Positions 36,620-47,410 are shown, counted from the first letter of the stretch. The stretch: 64,000 bases of DNA from Brachycybe producta (GCA_036925085.1 JAUPFP010000017.1:1298001-1362000); one strand, 5' to 3'. Notes: generated by a model not told the origin, from the letters alone. Made by a program: numbers and translations.

Positions 36620-36890
36620 TAAAATGCGTGGAAAATGAGTGGAAACTGCAGAAATCCATTCAAAATGAGTAAAATTAATAAGAAAAATGGAGAAACTGCA
36701 GAAATCCATTCAAAACGCGTAAAATTAATAAGAAAAAATACAGAAATTGCAGAAATGCATTCAAAATGAGTAAAAAAATAATAAGAAAAATGGAGAAACT
36801 GCAGAAATCCACGCAAAACGCGTAAAATTAATAAGAAAAATACAGAAATTGCAGAAATGCATTCAAAATGAGTAAAAATGAATAAGGACA
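36620..36890. repeat. Minisatellite, about 58-bp unit with alternating variants
   Basis: The unit is built from GAAACTGCAGAAATCCATTC, AAAATGAGTAAAATTAATAA and GAAAAATGGA. Neighbouring units alternate between GAAACTGCAGAAATCC and GAAATTGCAGAAATGC versions, and between AATGAGT and AACGCGT, giving a higher-order period of about 116 bp. The minus-strand 90-aa frame (F-L-L-I-L-R-V-L-x-G-F-L-Q-F) is a by-product. Confidence 0.9.
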
Positions 36891-37503
36891 AATATGACTG
36901 TTGATTTTCTTTGTTGAATTCACAGTCTTCTATGGCTTTGTAATTAATTAAATTATATTTGTCGTTACATGTATTTCATTTCAAGCCGAAATTAATTTAA
37001 TAGTATTTTATATAAAGTTAAAGTGAGGAATTACAGAAATACTGTGCAATTTAAAATGAGGAAAATTATTTTTTTTTTTTAAAAAAAGCCATTGAAAATA
37101 AAAGTAAAAGTTAACGTTTCTGCAGTTTCTTATTAAATTTACTCATTTACTCTTAGAAAGGTCTGGCACCAAGGCAGCAGCAATGCAAAGCCACTATCTA
37201 TTTTGTTAAGCTGCACTATATATGTCAATTACGATGCATTGCTCATGATGCATCTTTAACCAATGTTTAATTTCAATCGTTCCTAGCAATAGTTTTACTA
37301 CAGAAGTGATTGGATTCGATTTCAAATAAAACAGCTTGACGTTTTCAAACAAAAACGCCTTTTGAAAAGTTCTCAAAATGCACCTTATGTTACTAAGAAC
37401 TTTTTTTTTTTTGCTTCTTCTTCTTCTGCTTATAGAAACCTTGAACTCTTATAACACCTGCTCTTTCTCTCAGTCTCACCAATTTACCTGAGTTGCATTC
37501 ATA

Positions 37504-37505
<2 letters not shown>
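36891..37505. other. Spacer with an old repeat relic
   Basis: At 37195-37345, GATGCATTGCTCATGATGCA resembles the dispersed repeat at 22740. AT-rich otherwise. Confidence 0.45.

Positions 37506-37564
<59 letters not shown>
37506..37564. repeat. (AT)n microsatellite
   Basis: About 29 dinucleotides. Confidence 0.97.
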
Positions 37565-37568
<4 letters not shown>

Positions 37569-37945
37569 CACTTAACATCCGCTTTTGAATGAACGCTTTT
37601 ATTGTAGGCATACTTGTATGTATCGCACATGCAATGCAGATCAATCTTTTAAGACTACGACTACTACTATTACATACATAACACAACACAACACATCTGT
37701 CGTTAAAATTAAATACGTGCAGCCCATTTATTTTTTGCTGATGGATCATCATGAATCAAGAAACTTGATTTGTGATGTTGATACACCTCAATTTTAAGTG
37801 CTGCTTTTTAGATGAGGGCAAATTAAATATACAATATGTTTTGTTTTTTTCTTTCTATCTCAGCTTTTGTCTTTTACATAATTTAACGATCTATAGTGTG
37901 TTCTGGAATGAATGGACACCAATTATCTTTTTTTGTGGAAATAAT

Positions 37946-38029
<84 letters not shown>
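37946..38029. repeat. (CA)n(TA)n compound microsatellite
   Basis: A short ACACACACACA block followed by about 37 AT units. Confidence 0.97.
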
Positions 38030-38031
<2 letters not shown>

Positions 38032-38180
38032 CTGAAATTTGGTTTGGCGCCTGTTTTACCATGTCCTCAAAATAGCACAAATAAAGCTGAACGCCAAAAA
38101 AAAAAATCCAATTTGAAACCAACGCACACACATACACACACGTACATATAACTTTGTTACTACAGCCAATGTGGATATAA

Positions 38181-38868
38181 TCAGCCATTTTGCAAATTCA
38201 CTAGCCCATATTGTGGAACCACGAATTTGGCAGTTTAAGTTATGCTAAATGGTTAGCATTTTAGGCAATGCACAGAACGTATAAATTAATTAGCAGAACT
38301 CCGAAAATGCTTTTACGACATTATGAAAGTAATTAGCTTGTTGTTGTTTTTTTGCGGAAAACAACAATGCATTACGAATACTGCATTTTGGATTCTTGTC
38401 CCTCTGTCACAAACTTGCAGAGTAAATTATCAAATTCTGCACATTCCATAAAATCCTAGTTATTTTTTTTTTTTGAAGAATTACTACCAAATTGGTGTAA
38501 TCGTTCATTGTGTACATAATCAGCCATTTTGTAAATTGACTAGCCGATATTGTGGAACCACCAATTTGATAGTTTAAAGTTATGCGAAATGGTTAGCATT
38601 TTTAGACAATGCACAGAATGTCTAAATTAATAAACATAACTCGGAAAATGCTTTTACAACATTATAAAGTAATTCGCTTGTTGTTGTTTTTTGTTGAAAA
38701 AACAGTGCATTACGAATACTGCATTTTGGATTCTTGACCCTCTGTCACAATCTTACAGAGTAAATTATCAAATTCAAACTTCAGATTCTGCACATTTCAT
38801 AAAATCTTAAGTTATTTTTTTGTTGGGGAGAATTACTACCAAATTGGTGTAATCGTTCATTGTGTAAA
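38181..38868 (+). repeat. Tandem duplication, 339-bp period, 2 copies
   Basis: TCAGCCATTTTG starts both units (38181 and 38520). The shared landmarks ATATTGTGGAACCAC, ATGGTTAGCATTTT, GAAAATGCTTTTAC, TGCATTACGAATACTGCATT and TACCAAATTGGTGTAATCGT recur at the same spacing. The copies differ by scattered substitutions and small indels, so this is a genuine old duplication and not an assembly echo. Non-coding. Confidence 0.95.
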
Positions 38869-39182
38869 AGGACTGATTTACCATTCTGACGGTAACAGGG
38901 ATAGACAGACACCACAGCGTGCAACTAATCCTTCTCAAGTTCCTAAACTGAGGAAAATGCATAGCGCCAAATGTCTCTTGTGGCACACACACACAGACAC
39001 TCTCTCTCTCTCTGCAGTACACACACACACGCACACAGTGTTGTTGCTATTGTAAAACGGTTGAATATTAGTAGAAAATGTTAAAGGGCACATTTTATAT
39101 TAAAGAGGAGATTCTTCTTTTTTGAGATTATTTTCTGTGTGTGTGTGTGTGTGCAAGGTACACACATACTGTATTGACTTAC
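38869..39182 (-). other. Putative start of intron 1, with CA/GT tracts
   Basis: If the exon at 39183-39264 is real, this is the beginning of its first intron (GTAAGT from 39182 downward). It carries (GT)n at about 39137-39154 and AC/CT tracts at about 38981-39035. Confidence 0.4.
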
Positions 39183-39264
39183 CTGTGTCGCACTGAAGTA
39201 GAAGGAGGACGAACACTAACGTCAAAAAGAGTGTGACGTTGGACCGACGACCTCGAGTCATCAT
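39183..39264 (-). CDS. Putative first coding exon (signal peptide) of a secreted or membrane protein
   Basis: The minus-strand frame from ATG at 39264 encodes M-M-T-R-G-R-R-S-N followed by a hydrophobic core V-T-L-F-L-T-L-V-F-V-L-L-L-L and then Q-C-D-T. That is a classic signal peptide: a basic n-region, a 14-residue h-region and a polar end. The frame then meets CGACACAG|GTAAGT, a consensus eukaryotic splice donor, leaving the exon in phase 1, as is common for signal-peptide exons. An A lies at -3 of the first ATG. Upstream ATGs in other frames (for example at about 39302 and 39291) weaken the start choice. The protein family cannot be told from this exon. Remaining exons should lie at lower coordinates and none was identified. 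Confidence 0.5.
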
Positions 39265-39980
39265 CCTGCACTGGAGTTCTTTCAATATATTCGTCCGTCA
39301 TGCACACATAAAAGACACACTGTAATATTTTTGTTCCACCGCAAAAATGAATAAAAACAAAAACAGAAAAGAGAAAAAAATAACAGAAACCAATACGAGA
39401 AGAAGATGAGGAGGAGGAGGAATGGGGATGCTGCTCCTGGTGTGCCAAATAAGATCTTATTTTTTTTAAAAGATGCTGCAGATGCTTTTGCAGGAGCCAA
39501 GATGAGAAGAACACATTTGAACAACACAAAACGACCAAAATGAGATTTTTCTGATATTTTTTTCAATAACTAAAATAAATTGAACCTCAATAAATTCACT
39601 ACTAAATCGACTGAAACCTTCAAACCGAACAAAAAATTGCTTCCTTATAGAGTCTCTCTCTCTCTCTCTCTGCTCTTTTCTCTGCGTGTCCGTGAGATTT
39701 TGAGAACCCCCGACCTGCTGGAGTGAAAAAAAAAACTCTTCTGATCCCTCTCAGTTGTAGGGCGAGTCCAAGATTGAAGATGCCGAAGAAACGAGAGTTA
39801 ATCTCGGCACAGAGCTGCTTGAAGGACGGAGCACAAAATCAACTTAACCGTTGAACTACTTCGTCAAATTCGCGCGCGACTTGCAATGAATCCAATGATC
39901 GGCTCTCTGCTTCTGCGAGAGCTTACTGCGAGAGGCAACGCACACACTCCTTCTTTGGATGAGTCCAATTCTTTGGAACC
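39265..39980 (-). promoter_or_regulatory. Candidate 5' UTR and promoter of the minus-strand gene
   Basis: In contrast to its surroundings, 39650-39980 has raised GC and many CpGs (GGCGAG, GCCGAAGAAACGAG, CTCGGC, TTCGCGCGCGAC), as expected for a promoter-proximal region. On the minus strand CTATAAGG (about 39650-39643) could be a TATA element, and TCAGTC (39614-39609) fits an initiator about 37 nt further, slightly farther than usual. A (GA)n tract lies at about 39653-39672. All of this is inference from composition. Confidence 0.35.
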
Positions 39981-40370
39981 GAACGTCCCTCAGACTTGCT
40001 CTCTCTCTCTGGTTTTATCTGTCTTTACCTCTCTCTCTTCTATTACTTGCTCATGCTCTCACTCCTACCTCTTTTCTGTTTTCCTGTCCTGCTGCAAGCA
40101 CATGGGGTACACGGGGGCAATACACTTGCATTATTATGTACACTTTGCATAGTATGTTGTGGTTCGTCTTTAAAATGTGTCAGTAAAATTGATGAATGCG
40201 CACCCATCCAGCCAACTTGAACTTATGAATTTGAATTACTGAGCAAGCAGCCCAGAGGGCCTGTAACAGAGGAACTATTTAGTTTAAAAATAGCATAGAA
40301 ATGCATTGTCAAAATTTGTCAAAATTTGTCCATGCAAATATAATAATATTAAGTTGAATTGAGCATTAGT

Positions 40371-40985
40371 ATACCTGCCTTGTTTGAAATAGAAAAGTTC
40401 AGTGTAGAACTGCTTGGTTTGTTAAAGGTAAATAGGCTGTACATGTATTCTGACATGTTAGGTACACTTCAGTAAGAAACACTAGCAAACCATAGAGCTG
40501 AGCAAAGAATTGCCCTTCTTGTATGCTTGCCTTGTTTGAAATATAAAGGTACAGCATAGCACCGCAAGATTTGTTAAAGGTATGTATTCTGACATGCTAG
40601 ATGAACTTCAGTGAGAAACACTAGCAAACTGTAGAGCTGAGCAAAGCTTTGCCCTTCTTGAATGCTTGCTAGCTCCAGAGAATAATTATTGTTAGATGTA
40701 ATTCTTACTAGAAACCCCCTTATAACTTGATATGGCCATCCGATGCTTATTAAAGAAATAAAAGCTAGGACTGATGCATATTCGTGGTATTTCTTTCCAA
40801 ATATATTTAGACTATGGAATTCTCTTCCAGTGCATAGTTCTGTTTTAGGACGAATTCAATCTGACGATGATTTGTCTAAACGTAGTCTAAATAACCACTT
40901 GTGATTGGGAATTATCCCAACTGCCACATGACTCTCGAGCTGATTGCAGGTGTACTGAATTGAATTGAATTGAATAGCAATCTTA
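40371..40985 (+). pseudogene. LINE 3' end with internal duplication
   Basis: The same LINE as at 18560. A segment of about 151 bp (CTTGTTTGAAAT ... CTAGCAAAC.TAGAGCTGAGCAAAG ... TTGCCCTTCTT) is present twice, at 40380 and 40531. After it come the A-Y-S-W-type segment (GCATATTCGTGGTATTTCTT), L-W-N-S-L-P (CTATGGAATTCTCTTCCAG), and the tail GACTCTCGAGCTGATTGCAG, ending in a GAATT pentamer run (40961-40977). Terminal short-repeat tails are typical of CR1/L2-like LINEs. The frame is broken. Confidence 0.85.
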
Positions 40986-40989
40986 TGGA

Positions 40990-41200
40990 TTCTTCAAAGC
41001 ATAACATTCCCAATACAAAACATCCTCCGGAAGTAACTTCCATTGTCGAATGACCCTAGGTAAAATTGACCAAAATTACGAGTCTTGTTTGTACAAAATA
41101 TCTCTCTTATTTACCTTGAGTGGTCAACATTATTATTAGAGAAGCATACATTTTGTTCAACTGTTTAAAATCCGATCCAGCCCAGCTTATGAAACTAAAT
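40990..41200 (-). pseudogene. Degenerate LINE 3' fragment, tail-to-tail with the previous one
   Basis: AACTTCCATTGTCGAATGAC ... AAATTGACCAAAATTACGAG ... CTTGAGTGGTCAAC ... ACATTTTGTTCAA parallels the order of landmarks in the minus-strand LINE at 29274-29470 (GAGTTCCATTGTCTTATAAC, AGACCAATAATATGAA, AGAGTGGTCAGCC, TATATTGTGCTT). Strongly eroded, with frameshifts. Confidence 0.55.
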
Positions 41201-41775
41201 TATCAGACCTGTCCATGGATTCACAAAGCCCATCAGGTCCAAAAAATCCACCCAAGCTCAATTAGGGCGACAAAACCTGTGGGACTCTAGTTTATACTGT
41301 AGCACTGATTACAGTACTTACGTGAATGTATTATACGAGAACTAGAAACCTCTTTTCAGGTGTGTATGCGTAATTGATTACATTTTTAGCAAACTTTCCA
41401 CATGAATGATTTCTAATTTCAAAGTGTGGCGGTGTTTTTACGTTTTTAGCTATTCTGGTACCTGTTTTGTTACACTTTTTTTGTTAAATTTGGGGATGTC
41501 CGTTTTCACTTTTCCAGTTTTCAAGAAAATAATAATAGATTTTTTTTGTTTCGTTTTTTTTTTAAATAATATTATAGTTATTATTGACGAAGGGCTTAAA
41601 TTGATCGTGACGATAAAAAACACTAACATTTAAGGGTTATTATTTAAGCTAGCTTCACATCAAAACTACACTACAACTTTGGTTATTCTGTTTTAGAAAC
41701 AACATTACGAAAAAAAATGTGAAGTGTTTTAGTAACTAAAAGAGTAACTAAATCACATTTTGAATTTGCCATATT
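41201..41775. other. AT-rich spacer
   Basis: Nothing recognised. The 75-aa frame at 41406-41633 is hydrophobic and Phe-rich from T-rich sequence. Confidence 0.45.
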
Positions 41776-41853
41776 TTGATTTTTATTATAATTGATAACC
41801 ATATTTGTTTTATTAATAAAACAAATATGGTTATCAATTATAATAAAAATCAA
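41776..41853. repeat. Perfect 78-bp palindrome without spacer
   Basis: Each half (41776-41814 and 41815-41853) is the exact reverse complement of the other, centred on TT|AA. It starts TTGATTTTTATTATAATTGA. Pairing stops immediately outside. It could be a very young hairpin, a replication fold-back, or an assembly or library artefact. Confidence 0.95.
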
Positions 41854-41974
41854 TAACGAATTGTTTTTTCTGCAACTTGTTCTACAAAAATAAATTTTGA
41901 ACATTAAAAATTTTGATTCCAATTTAAACAAATTAATTCAATCCTTTGTGATTTCACTGTGATTGATTTGTAAT

Positions 41975-42277
41975 AGGGGTGTCCGTAAAGTCCTTGCTTG
42001 GAATTTCTGTTTTGAATAACTTCACTTCTATATTGCAGTTGAAAGGGAGTTTATTGAAGATTTCGCATATATTTAATTATAGAAAAGCTAACTTTGGACA
42101 TGACCGCCATCTTTTTTTTTTTTGGATACAAAACACTTAGCACGGATCATATTTGTTATACTATTACAAAGATTCTTTAGAACTCTTTAAGTGTTCTAAA
42201 CAGTTTTCTTTCTTATCATTTATAGAAGTGACGTTATTACAAGTTGAAACTGCATAACGACTTTGTGGACACCCTGT
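41975..42277. mobile_element. Tc1/mariner-like MITE
   Basis: The left end AGGGGTGTCCGTAAAGTCCT and the right end (reverse complement) CAGGGTGTCCACAAAGTCGT are TIRs of about 20 bp with few mismatches. TA dinucleotides lie at both edges. CAGGGTGTCC-x-AAAGTC termini and a TA target are usual for this superfamily. No transposase. The interior is T-rich. Confidence 0.75.
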
Positions 42278-42679
42278 ATAAAATCGATTTTAATTTGAAT
42301 TTAAATAAATCGTTCAATTCGTCTGTTTTTTTCTTCTTTTCTACGGTGTGGCGAATTACGCTTTCTCAATATGTGGCTCATCTGTGGCTACCATTGAGGC
42401 TTGTTACACTTGACTACTTACGCCGATATAGAGGTGTCGATATACAATATATCCTCCTACGCATTCTCCATACCGAATGTAGAAGTATATTTATTATATG
42501 GTACCTTACATCACAACATAATTTAAACTATAGGGATATGGAACCTGCGTAGGATGAACATATACGACAATTCTGTCCGAAGAAGTAGTGCCGTGTAATA
42601 AGCCTCCTTGAAAGAAAAAAAGGTTTCTCAAACAAGTTCTAATAAATAACAAATATTTGACAAATAAGAAATATGTGTG
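42278..42679. other. Spacer
   Basis: The 102-aa frame starting at 42244 overlaps the mariner-like end and carries no domain. Nothing else. Confidence 0.4.
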
Positions 42680-42989
42680 AAAGCCTCGTTTTCACGGCGA
42701 TAGTTCTATCGTGAAAGTAGCTGTCATGAAAGTTGTGATAGTTCACTCTCACGACAGCAACTGTCTACATGTGTTGTAGTAAACGTGATTGTTCTGTCAT
42801 CACAGTATGTGACGTCTACTTCACAAAGTTCACAGATATCATTGAGTCAACAACAGTGTTGCCTCTCTCTCTCCAGAAGCCAAATTTCCCTACAAATAAG
42901 TGGATATTTCTCTACAAGTGCAGGTCACACAACAACTATTACTATCGCGACAGTACTATCAACTATCTAGTCATACAAGATAGTGTGAT
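42680..42989 (-). mobile_element. TIR MITE, family B, copy 2 (truncated)
   Basis: The intact terminus AAAGCCTCGTTTTCACGGCG is followed by the same body as 26327-26735 in reverse. The other terminus is missing. At about 42990 the sequence switches directly into a truncated family A foldback. Confidence 0.9.
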
Positions 42990-43552
42990 ATATGTCAAAA
43001 CATACCCAACGATTATCGAAACGATTTTTAAATTTAAAACAAAATGTCAATAAAACCATAAAAAAATTAAAAATGAAGTGACTTTTCCTGAGTCACCAAA
43101 CAACGCCATTTTAAATTTCCAAAAACGAAAGTCTCCCCATCCTCCCTCCATTTTTGTGGCAAAGGTTGTCACCTCACATTTACAGAATTCCTTAATCAAA
43201 TACATGTGTATTTCCTATTCCTATTCAACTCAATACAACGTTCGATGTTGGGAATAATTCAAATATTAAATCCATGGTACTTTGAAATGAAAGTAATGTG
43301 AGGTGATTGCAACACATCACAGAATTCGAGTAGAGGAGTAGACTTGGGGGGGGGGGGTTTGTTGCCAATGTCTGTTGTTTGGTGGCGCATCTATCTGATA
43401 AAGTTCATTTACATGAAGTCAACTGATTTTTTTATTTTTTAAAATTATATTAATCACTTATTTAAAATTTTAAAAATCGTTTTCGTAATCGTTGAGTAAT
43501 TCTTGACAATATTTTGACAAGAAATTTCTGGAGGTAATATATGGTCTCTTTA
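42990..43552 (-). mobile_element. Foldback MITE, family A, copy 3 (left end lost)
   Basis: It begins inside the arm (TGTCAAAACATACCCAACGA) without the terminal AAAGAGACC block, and ends in the complete GGAGGTAATATATGGTCTCT followed by TTAA. It is oriented opposite to copies 1, 2, 4 and 5 as judged by the GACTTTCGTTTT segment. A G run of 12 at 43346-43357 lies in it. Confidence 0.9.
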
Positions 43553-44596
43553 AATGTTTTGTCACACACCAACTATACCACCATAATGTAGTATAGTGGT
43601 AGCATTTGTGTCATTTCAAGTTAGTTTGAATAAATTGAATTACATTCAAGTGCAGGTTTAATTTGCATTTTTTTTATTTCACATTTTACGAAGGTGGAAA
43701 AAAAAAATGAAAATCTAATGTTTTTTTTTTGTTGTGTTTTCATTAAAATCACATTTCAATACAAACACAAACACAGGGGTTCAATCTTAATGTTTTTCTA
43801 TCCTATTTTTATTGCAAAAAAAAAAAAAAAAATTAAAAAAGAGGTGTAAGATTTTCATGAGAACTATCTTCTTCAGGCACTTTTTTGTTGTTGATTCTAG
43901 TAAAAAAAATAGGAAGAAAAAAAACTAGAACAATCTAAAAGACAGCTTTTAATCTTAACTCTAATTACTCTTTTGTTAACTGGAAGGAGTTTTTAAATCG
44001 GTTGCGTTTTTTTGTTGTTGTTTTGTTTCTCCCTTCATCTCATTAATTGCAATGACCTCTTACAAAAGGTTAGGGTAGAAGATAATGGGTGTTAGAATAA
44101 GGGAAAGGAGCTCAGTTGAAACTGCCAAAAAAAAATCACAACTTTTTTTTTTGTTATTGTTGTTCATGTTCTTCTAGTGTGTTTATCGCTGTGATCATCA
44201 GCATCTGTTATGAATGTGACAACATAAAAAAAATCTTAAAGGTCTGATTAGTAGCGCCATCTGATGGCAGGTTGTGTGTGTGTGTGTGTGTGAGAACTAT
44301 CATGTGAATTGTAATTTGCAAGGTAGCCTAAGGGGGGTGAATTGAGGATTCTCAACCTTATTTTTTTTTTTTTGCATGTAATATTAGAGTAACAAGTTTT
44401 GTTCGTATAAGTTGTTCACTTATTTCAATACTTCTTTTGCCAGGTGTCCTACTTTCAAAAGGACAATCCTGTATTAAATAGGATAACATTTTATAATTAA
44501 AAATGATTTGTCCTGCTAAAATTAGATCTTATGGTTAGTTTTTTTTATAATTCTGGCATTGGTCTGTCCACTGTGTCAAAATCTAACATCTGCTTT
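43553..44596. other. Spacer with homopolymers and (GT)n
   Basis: A run of 17 A near 43816, several T runs, and (GT)n at about 44272-44293. No gene. Confidence 0.5.
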
Positions 44597-45244
44597 AAAG
44601 AAACCGTTACCTCCAGAAATTTATTTTTTAAAATATTGTCAAGACTTACGCAATGATTGCCAAAACGATTTTTTACATTAAAAATAGGTCGTTAATATAC
44701 TGTAATTTAAAAAAAATTAAAAATCAATTAACTTCATCTAAATTGACTTTATCAGATAGATGCACCACCAAATAACAGACATTGGCAATAAAAAACCCTA
44801 AAGTATACTCCTCTACTCGAACTCTGATGAGTTGTCACCTCACATCACTTTTAACTCCCTATTCAAATACATACAGTACATTTGCTATTCATTTCAAAGT
44901 ACTATGGATTTAATATTTGAATTATATATACCACCTGCAAAGTGGCTCTCGAGTTGATTAGAAAGTTGCATTGAGTTGAATATGATTAGGGAATACGTGT
45001 ATTTGATTAAAGTAATTATGGAAATGTGGGGTGACAACATTTGCCAGTAAATTGTGGGGTAGACTTTCGTTTTGTGACATTTAAAATGGCGTTGTTTGGT
45101 GACTCATAAAAGTTACTTCATGTTTAAGTTTTTTTAAAAATTATTTTATTGATTTATTTTTAATTTTAAAAATCATTTTGGTAATCGTTCTGTAAGTCTT
45201 GACAATAGTGTGACAATAAATTTCTGGGGGTAATGGTCTCTTTA
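44597..45244 (+). mobile_element. Foldback MITE, family A, copy 4 (LINE-like apex)
   Basis: AAAGAAACCGTTACCTCCAG to GGGGTAATGGTCTCTTT. TTTAA flanks both ends, fitting a TTAA-containing target. The central segment (about 44922-44985) again has CACCTGCAAAGTGGCTCTCG, AGTTGATTAGAAAG and GAGTTGAATATGA, like the LINE tail. Confidence 0.92.
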
Positions 45245-45578
45245 AGTAAAAATAGTGTGATCATTGTTCATGTTGATCAATTTTTGGAGAAATTCGAGCC
45301 ATGGAGCTACATTAAGCTGGCCTACTAGTAGTTGAGGGATTTGGGATTCAAAATAATAAAAATATTATTAAAAAAAAAACAGGGAACAAACTCCACATTC
45401 GTAATAAAATGAAATCGAGATGGAGACATCAGTTTAGAAATTTGGGAAAAAGGCTAAGTTGTTACTTCAGTCTGCTTTAAGTAGATGAACATTTATTAGC
45501 TGTAGGAAAGTGATGGTAAAACATTGGCATCTAAGCTTGTCAACTTTGCAGTATACCAGCTTTAACCTATTTGCTGTC
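45245..45578. other. AT-rich spacer
   Basis: Nothing recognised. Confidence 0.5.
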
Positions 45579-46175
45579 CAGGGCAGGACCTGGGCAACTG
45601 CCCCAACCCCCCCTGAAATTATGATAAATATTCTTGTTCATAGATGATTAAACGGTGGGACGAATCCTAAATTTTCTCGAATCCGAATCCTAATCCTCGA
45701 ATCTCCCGAATCTCGAATACCTCGAATCTTTCGAATCCTTCATGTAAAAATCCTATATTATTCATTAAGAAAATACAAATAAATTAAATAATATTAAATA
45801 TTAAATTATTAATAATAAAAAAACAGTGTGGCACTCAGGGTCAGGCCACTAGGGGATATTGGTGATCCGAGGTACCAACCGAAATTGCAACAATCGTCGT
45901 TTTTTTTGTTAGTGAACGCTTCTATTGGACGTTAATGGAATTAAAACTAATTTTACCAAAGTTTTTAACAGTTTTTTTAGGTTAAGATTCGAAAGATTCG
46001 AAAAACGAAAAAAGCGGCAAAGATTCGAGTTTTCGAATCTCGAATATTTTTTTAATATTCGCTAGATTCGAAGATTCGAACGGCCCATCCCCATTAAAAA
46101 TATTTCTTTTAGTTTGAAAGTTTCACCAATTTTTTTTGATGCCCTTCAAAAGTGATTCCCAGGGTCCGTGCCCTG
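45579..46175. mobile_element. hAT-like MITE (outer), hosting family C copy 2
   Basis: The left end CAGGGCAGGACCTGGG and right end CCCAGGGTCCGTGCCCTG are inverted repeats. Little of its own body remains apart from about 75 bp on each side of the family C element. CAGGG-C termini suggest hAT. No clear 8-bp duplication was found, so the boundaries may be a few bases off. Confidence 0.55.
45654..46092 (-). mobile_element. hAT-like MITE, family C, copy 2, nested
   Basis: The inverted counterpart of 1270-1709 across its full length. The ends are GGTGGGACGAATCCTAAA and TTCGAACGGCCCATCCCC. ATTAAA on both sides (45647 and 46093) is compatible with a slightly diverged 8-bp duplication. It is dense in TTCGAATC repeats at both ends. 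Confidence 0.8.
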
Positions 46176-47410
46176 ATCGCTCTGATTTAAAGCCAGCACT
46201 GCAACTTTGAGCTTATGCATTTAATGTATTTTTGAAATGAAATGTTTAATGTCAAATTAAAAGTTCCAACTGACATTTCATTAAGCGGAAATATTCAGAG
46301 CCTTTCCATATTTCTGCTCATTGTAGCAGTAGGTAAAAAGCTAGTATTGCCATCATCAAATGATACACGTCAACCAATAATAACGTATATAAACGGGGTA
46401 TTGCATGTGAATAATTTCTTTATGAAAGACCACCTTCTGTGTCAAGATAAATTGCACTGAGCAGCTTATAAATAATTTTCATTTGAACTGAAAAGCTTAA
46501 ATTTTGTTTGTACAGCCAAAGGTGGTTTTATGTACTAGCTGAAAAGCTTACAACTGATGCTCAGCTAAACTTCAGCAAAATTCTTTCATCTTCAGCATAC
46601 TACTAAATTAGCCCCTAACGCTTGGAGGGAAAAAAAACAGGAGGTTCTTTGAGCAGACCTGCGACCACCTTGGGAAAAGAAAGTCGCTTCTGGTCATGTG
46701 TGCCTAGACACTCTCTTGTGAGCCACCCGTTGAGAACACATATGAATGATGGAACTTCCCATATTATCCCCTCTCTCCATTTCTTACCCCAGTTTTTAAA
46801 AGTCGAGAAAAAAAAACTGAAGAAACAGATGAGCTACTGGTTTCTACAATTCCCGCCTTCTATTGGTGCCCCTCCCCCCCCCCAATCTCTTCCCCTGGTC
46901 CCCTTCAGTTGCTGCCAGGCATGTTTTGATTCAGCATTACTTTTTTTAAAAGATCTAGGGACGAAATTATTGTAAAGGAAAACAGGAGAAAAGACGAAAC
47001 TGAAAAAAGGAAGAAAAAGAGAAGAAGAAAAAAAAAAAACATGATGCCAATCAGTTTTGGGAGAATTTTCTTCTTTTCTGATTGAATTTGGGGTGTGTAG
47101 TTTTTTTTAATTACAATTCTTAAAAATAGACATGTCGGGAGGAGCGTTTTAAATGTTTTGTTTCCTGAGAGAACAAACAAAATAATTTTCTGTCCTATTT
47201 TTAGCTATGTTTAGCTATCATATTAGCTGTAGTGACCCAGGTAGTTGTAGTGAGCCCAGTCCAATTTTTTTGTTGTTGTTGGAGATAATGTTTTAATCTG
47301 ATATACTATGATAAAAATTACAAACTGCATAATCAACTTATGTGGACATTGTCTGGTGTGAACTCTCGTAAATGTACTTTTAGTATTTTTCTTTACTGAA
47401 TTAATTATTT
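46176..47410. other. Spacer, nothing recognised
   Basis: A C run of 10 at 46874-46883 and A/G-rich sequence at 46980-47040. The 117-aa frame at 46622-46975 has no motif. Confidence 0.45.

Noticed and set aside
38885-38955. Possible downstream exon of the minus-strand gene (good TTTTCCTCAG acceptor, ATG|GTAAAT donor)
   Set aside because: Joining it in phase 1 to the exon ending at 39183 creates an immediate stop codon, and the donor is weak.
39886-40220. Plus-strand ORFs with leucine-rich, signal-like stretches
   Set aside because: The hydrophobicity comes from a CT-rich tract. Three overlapping frames look alike and no splice donor follows. The minus-strand exon is better supported.
46622-46975. 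117-aa ORF
   Set aside because: No motif, A/G- and C-rich low complexity, no start or splice context.
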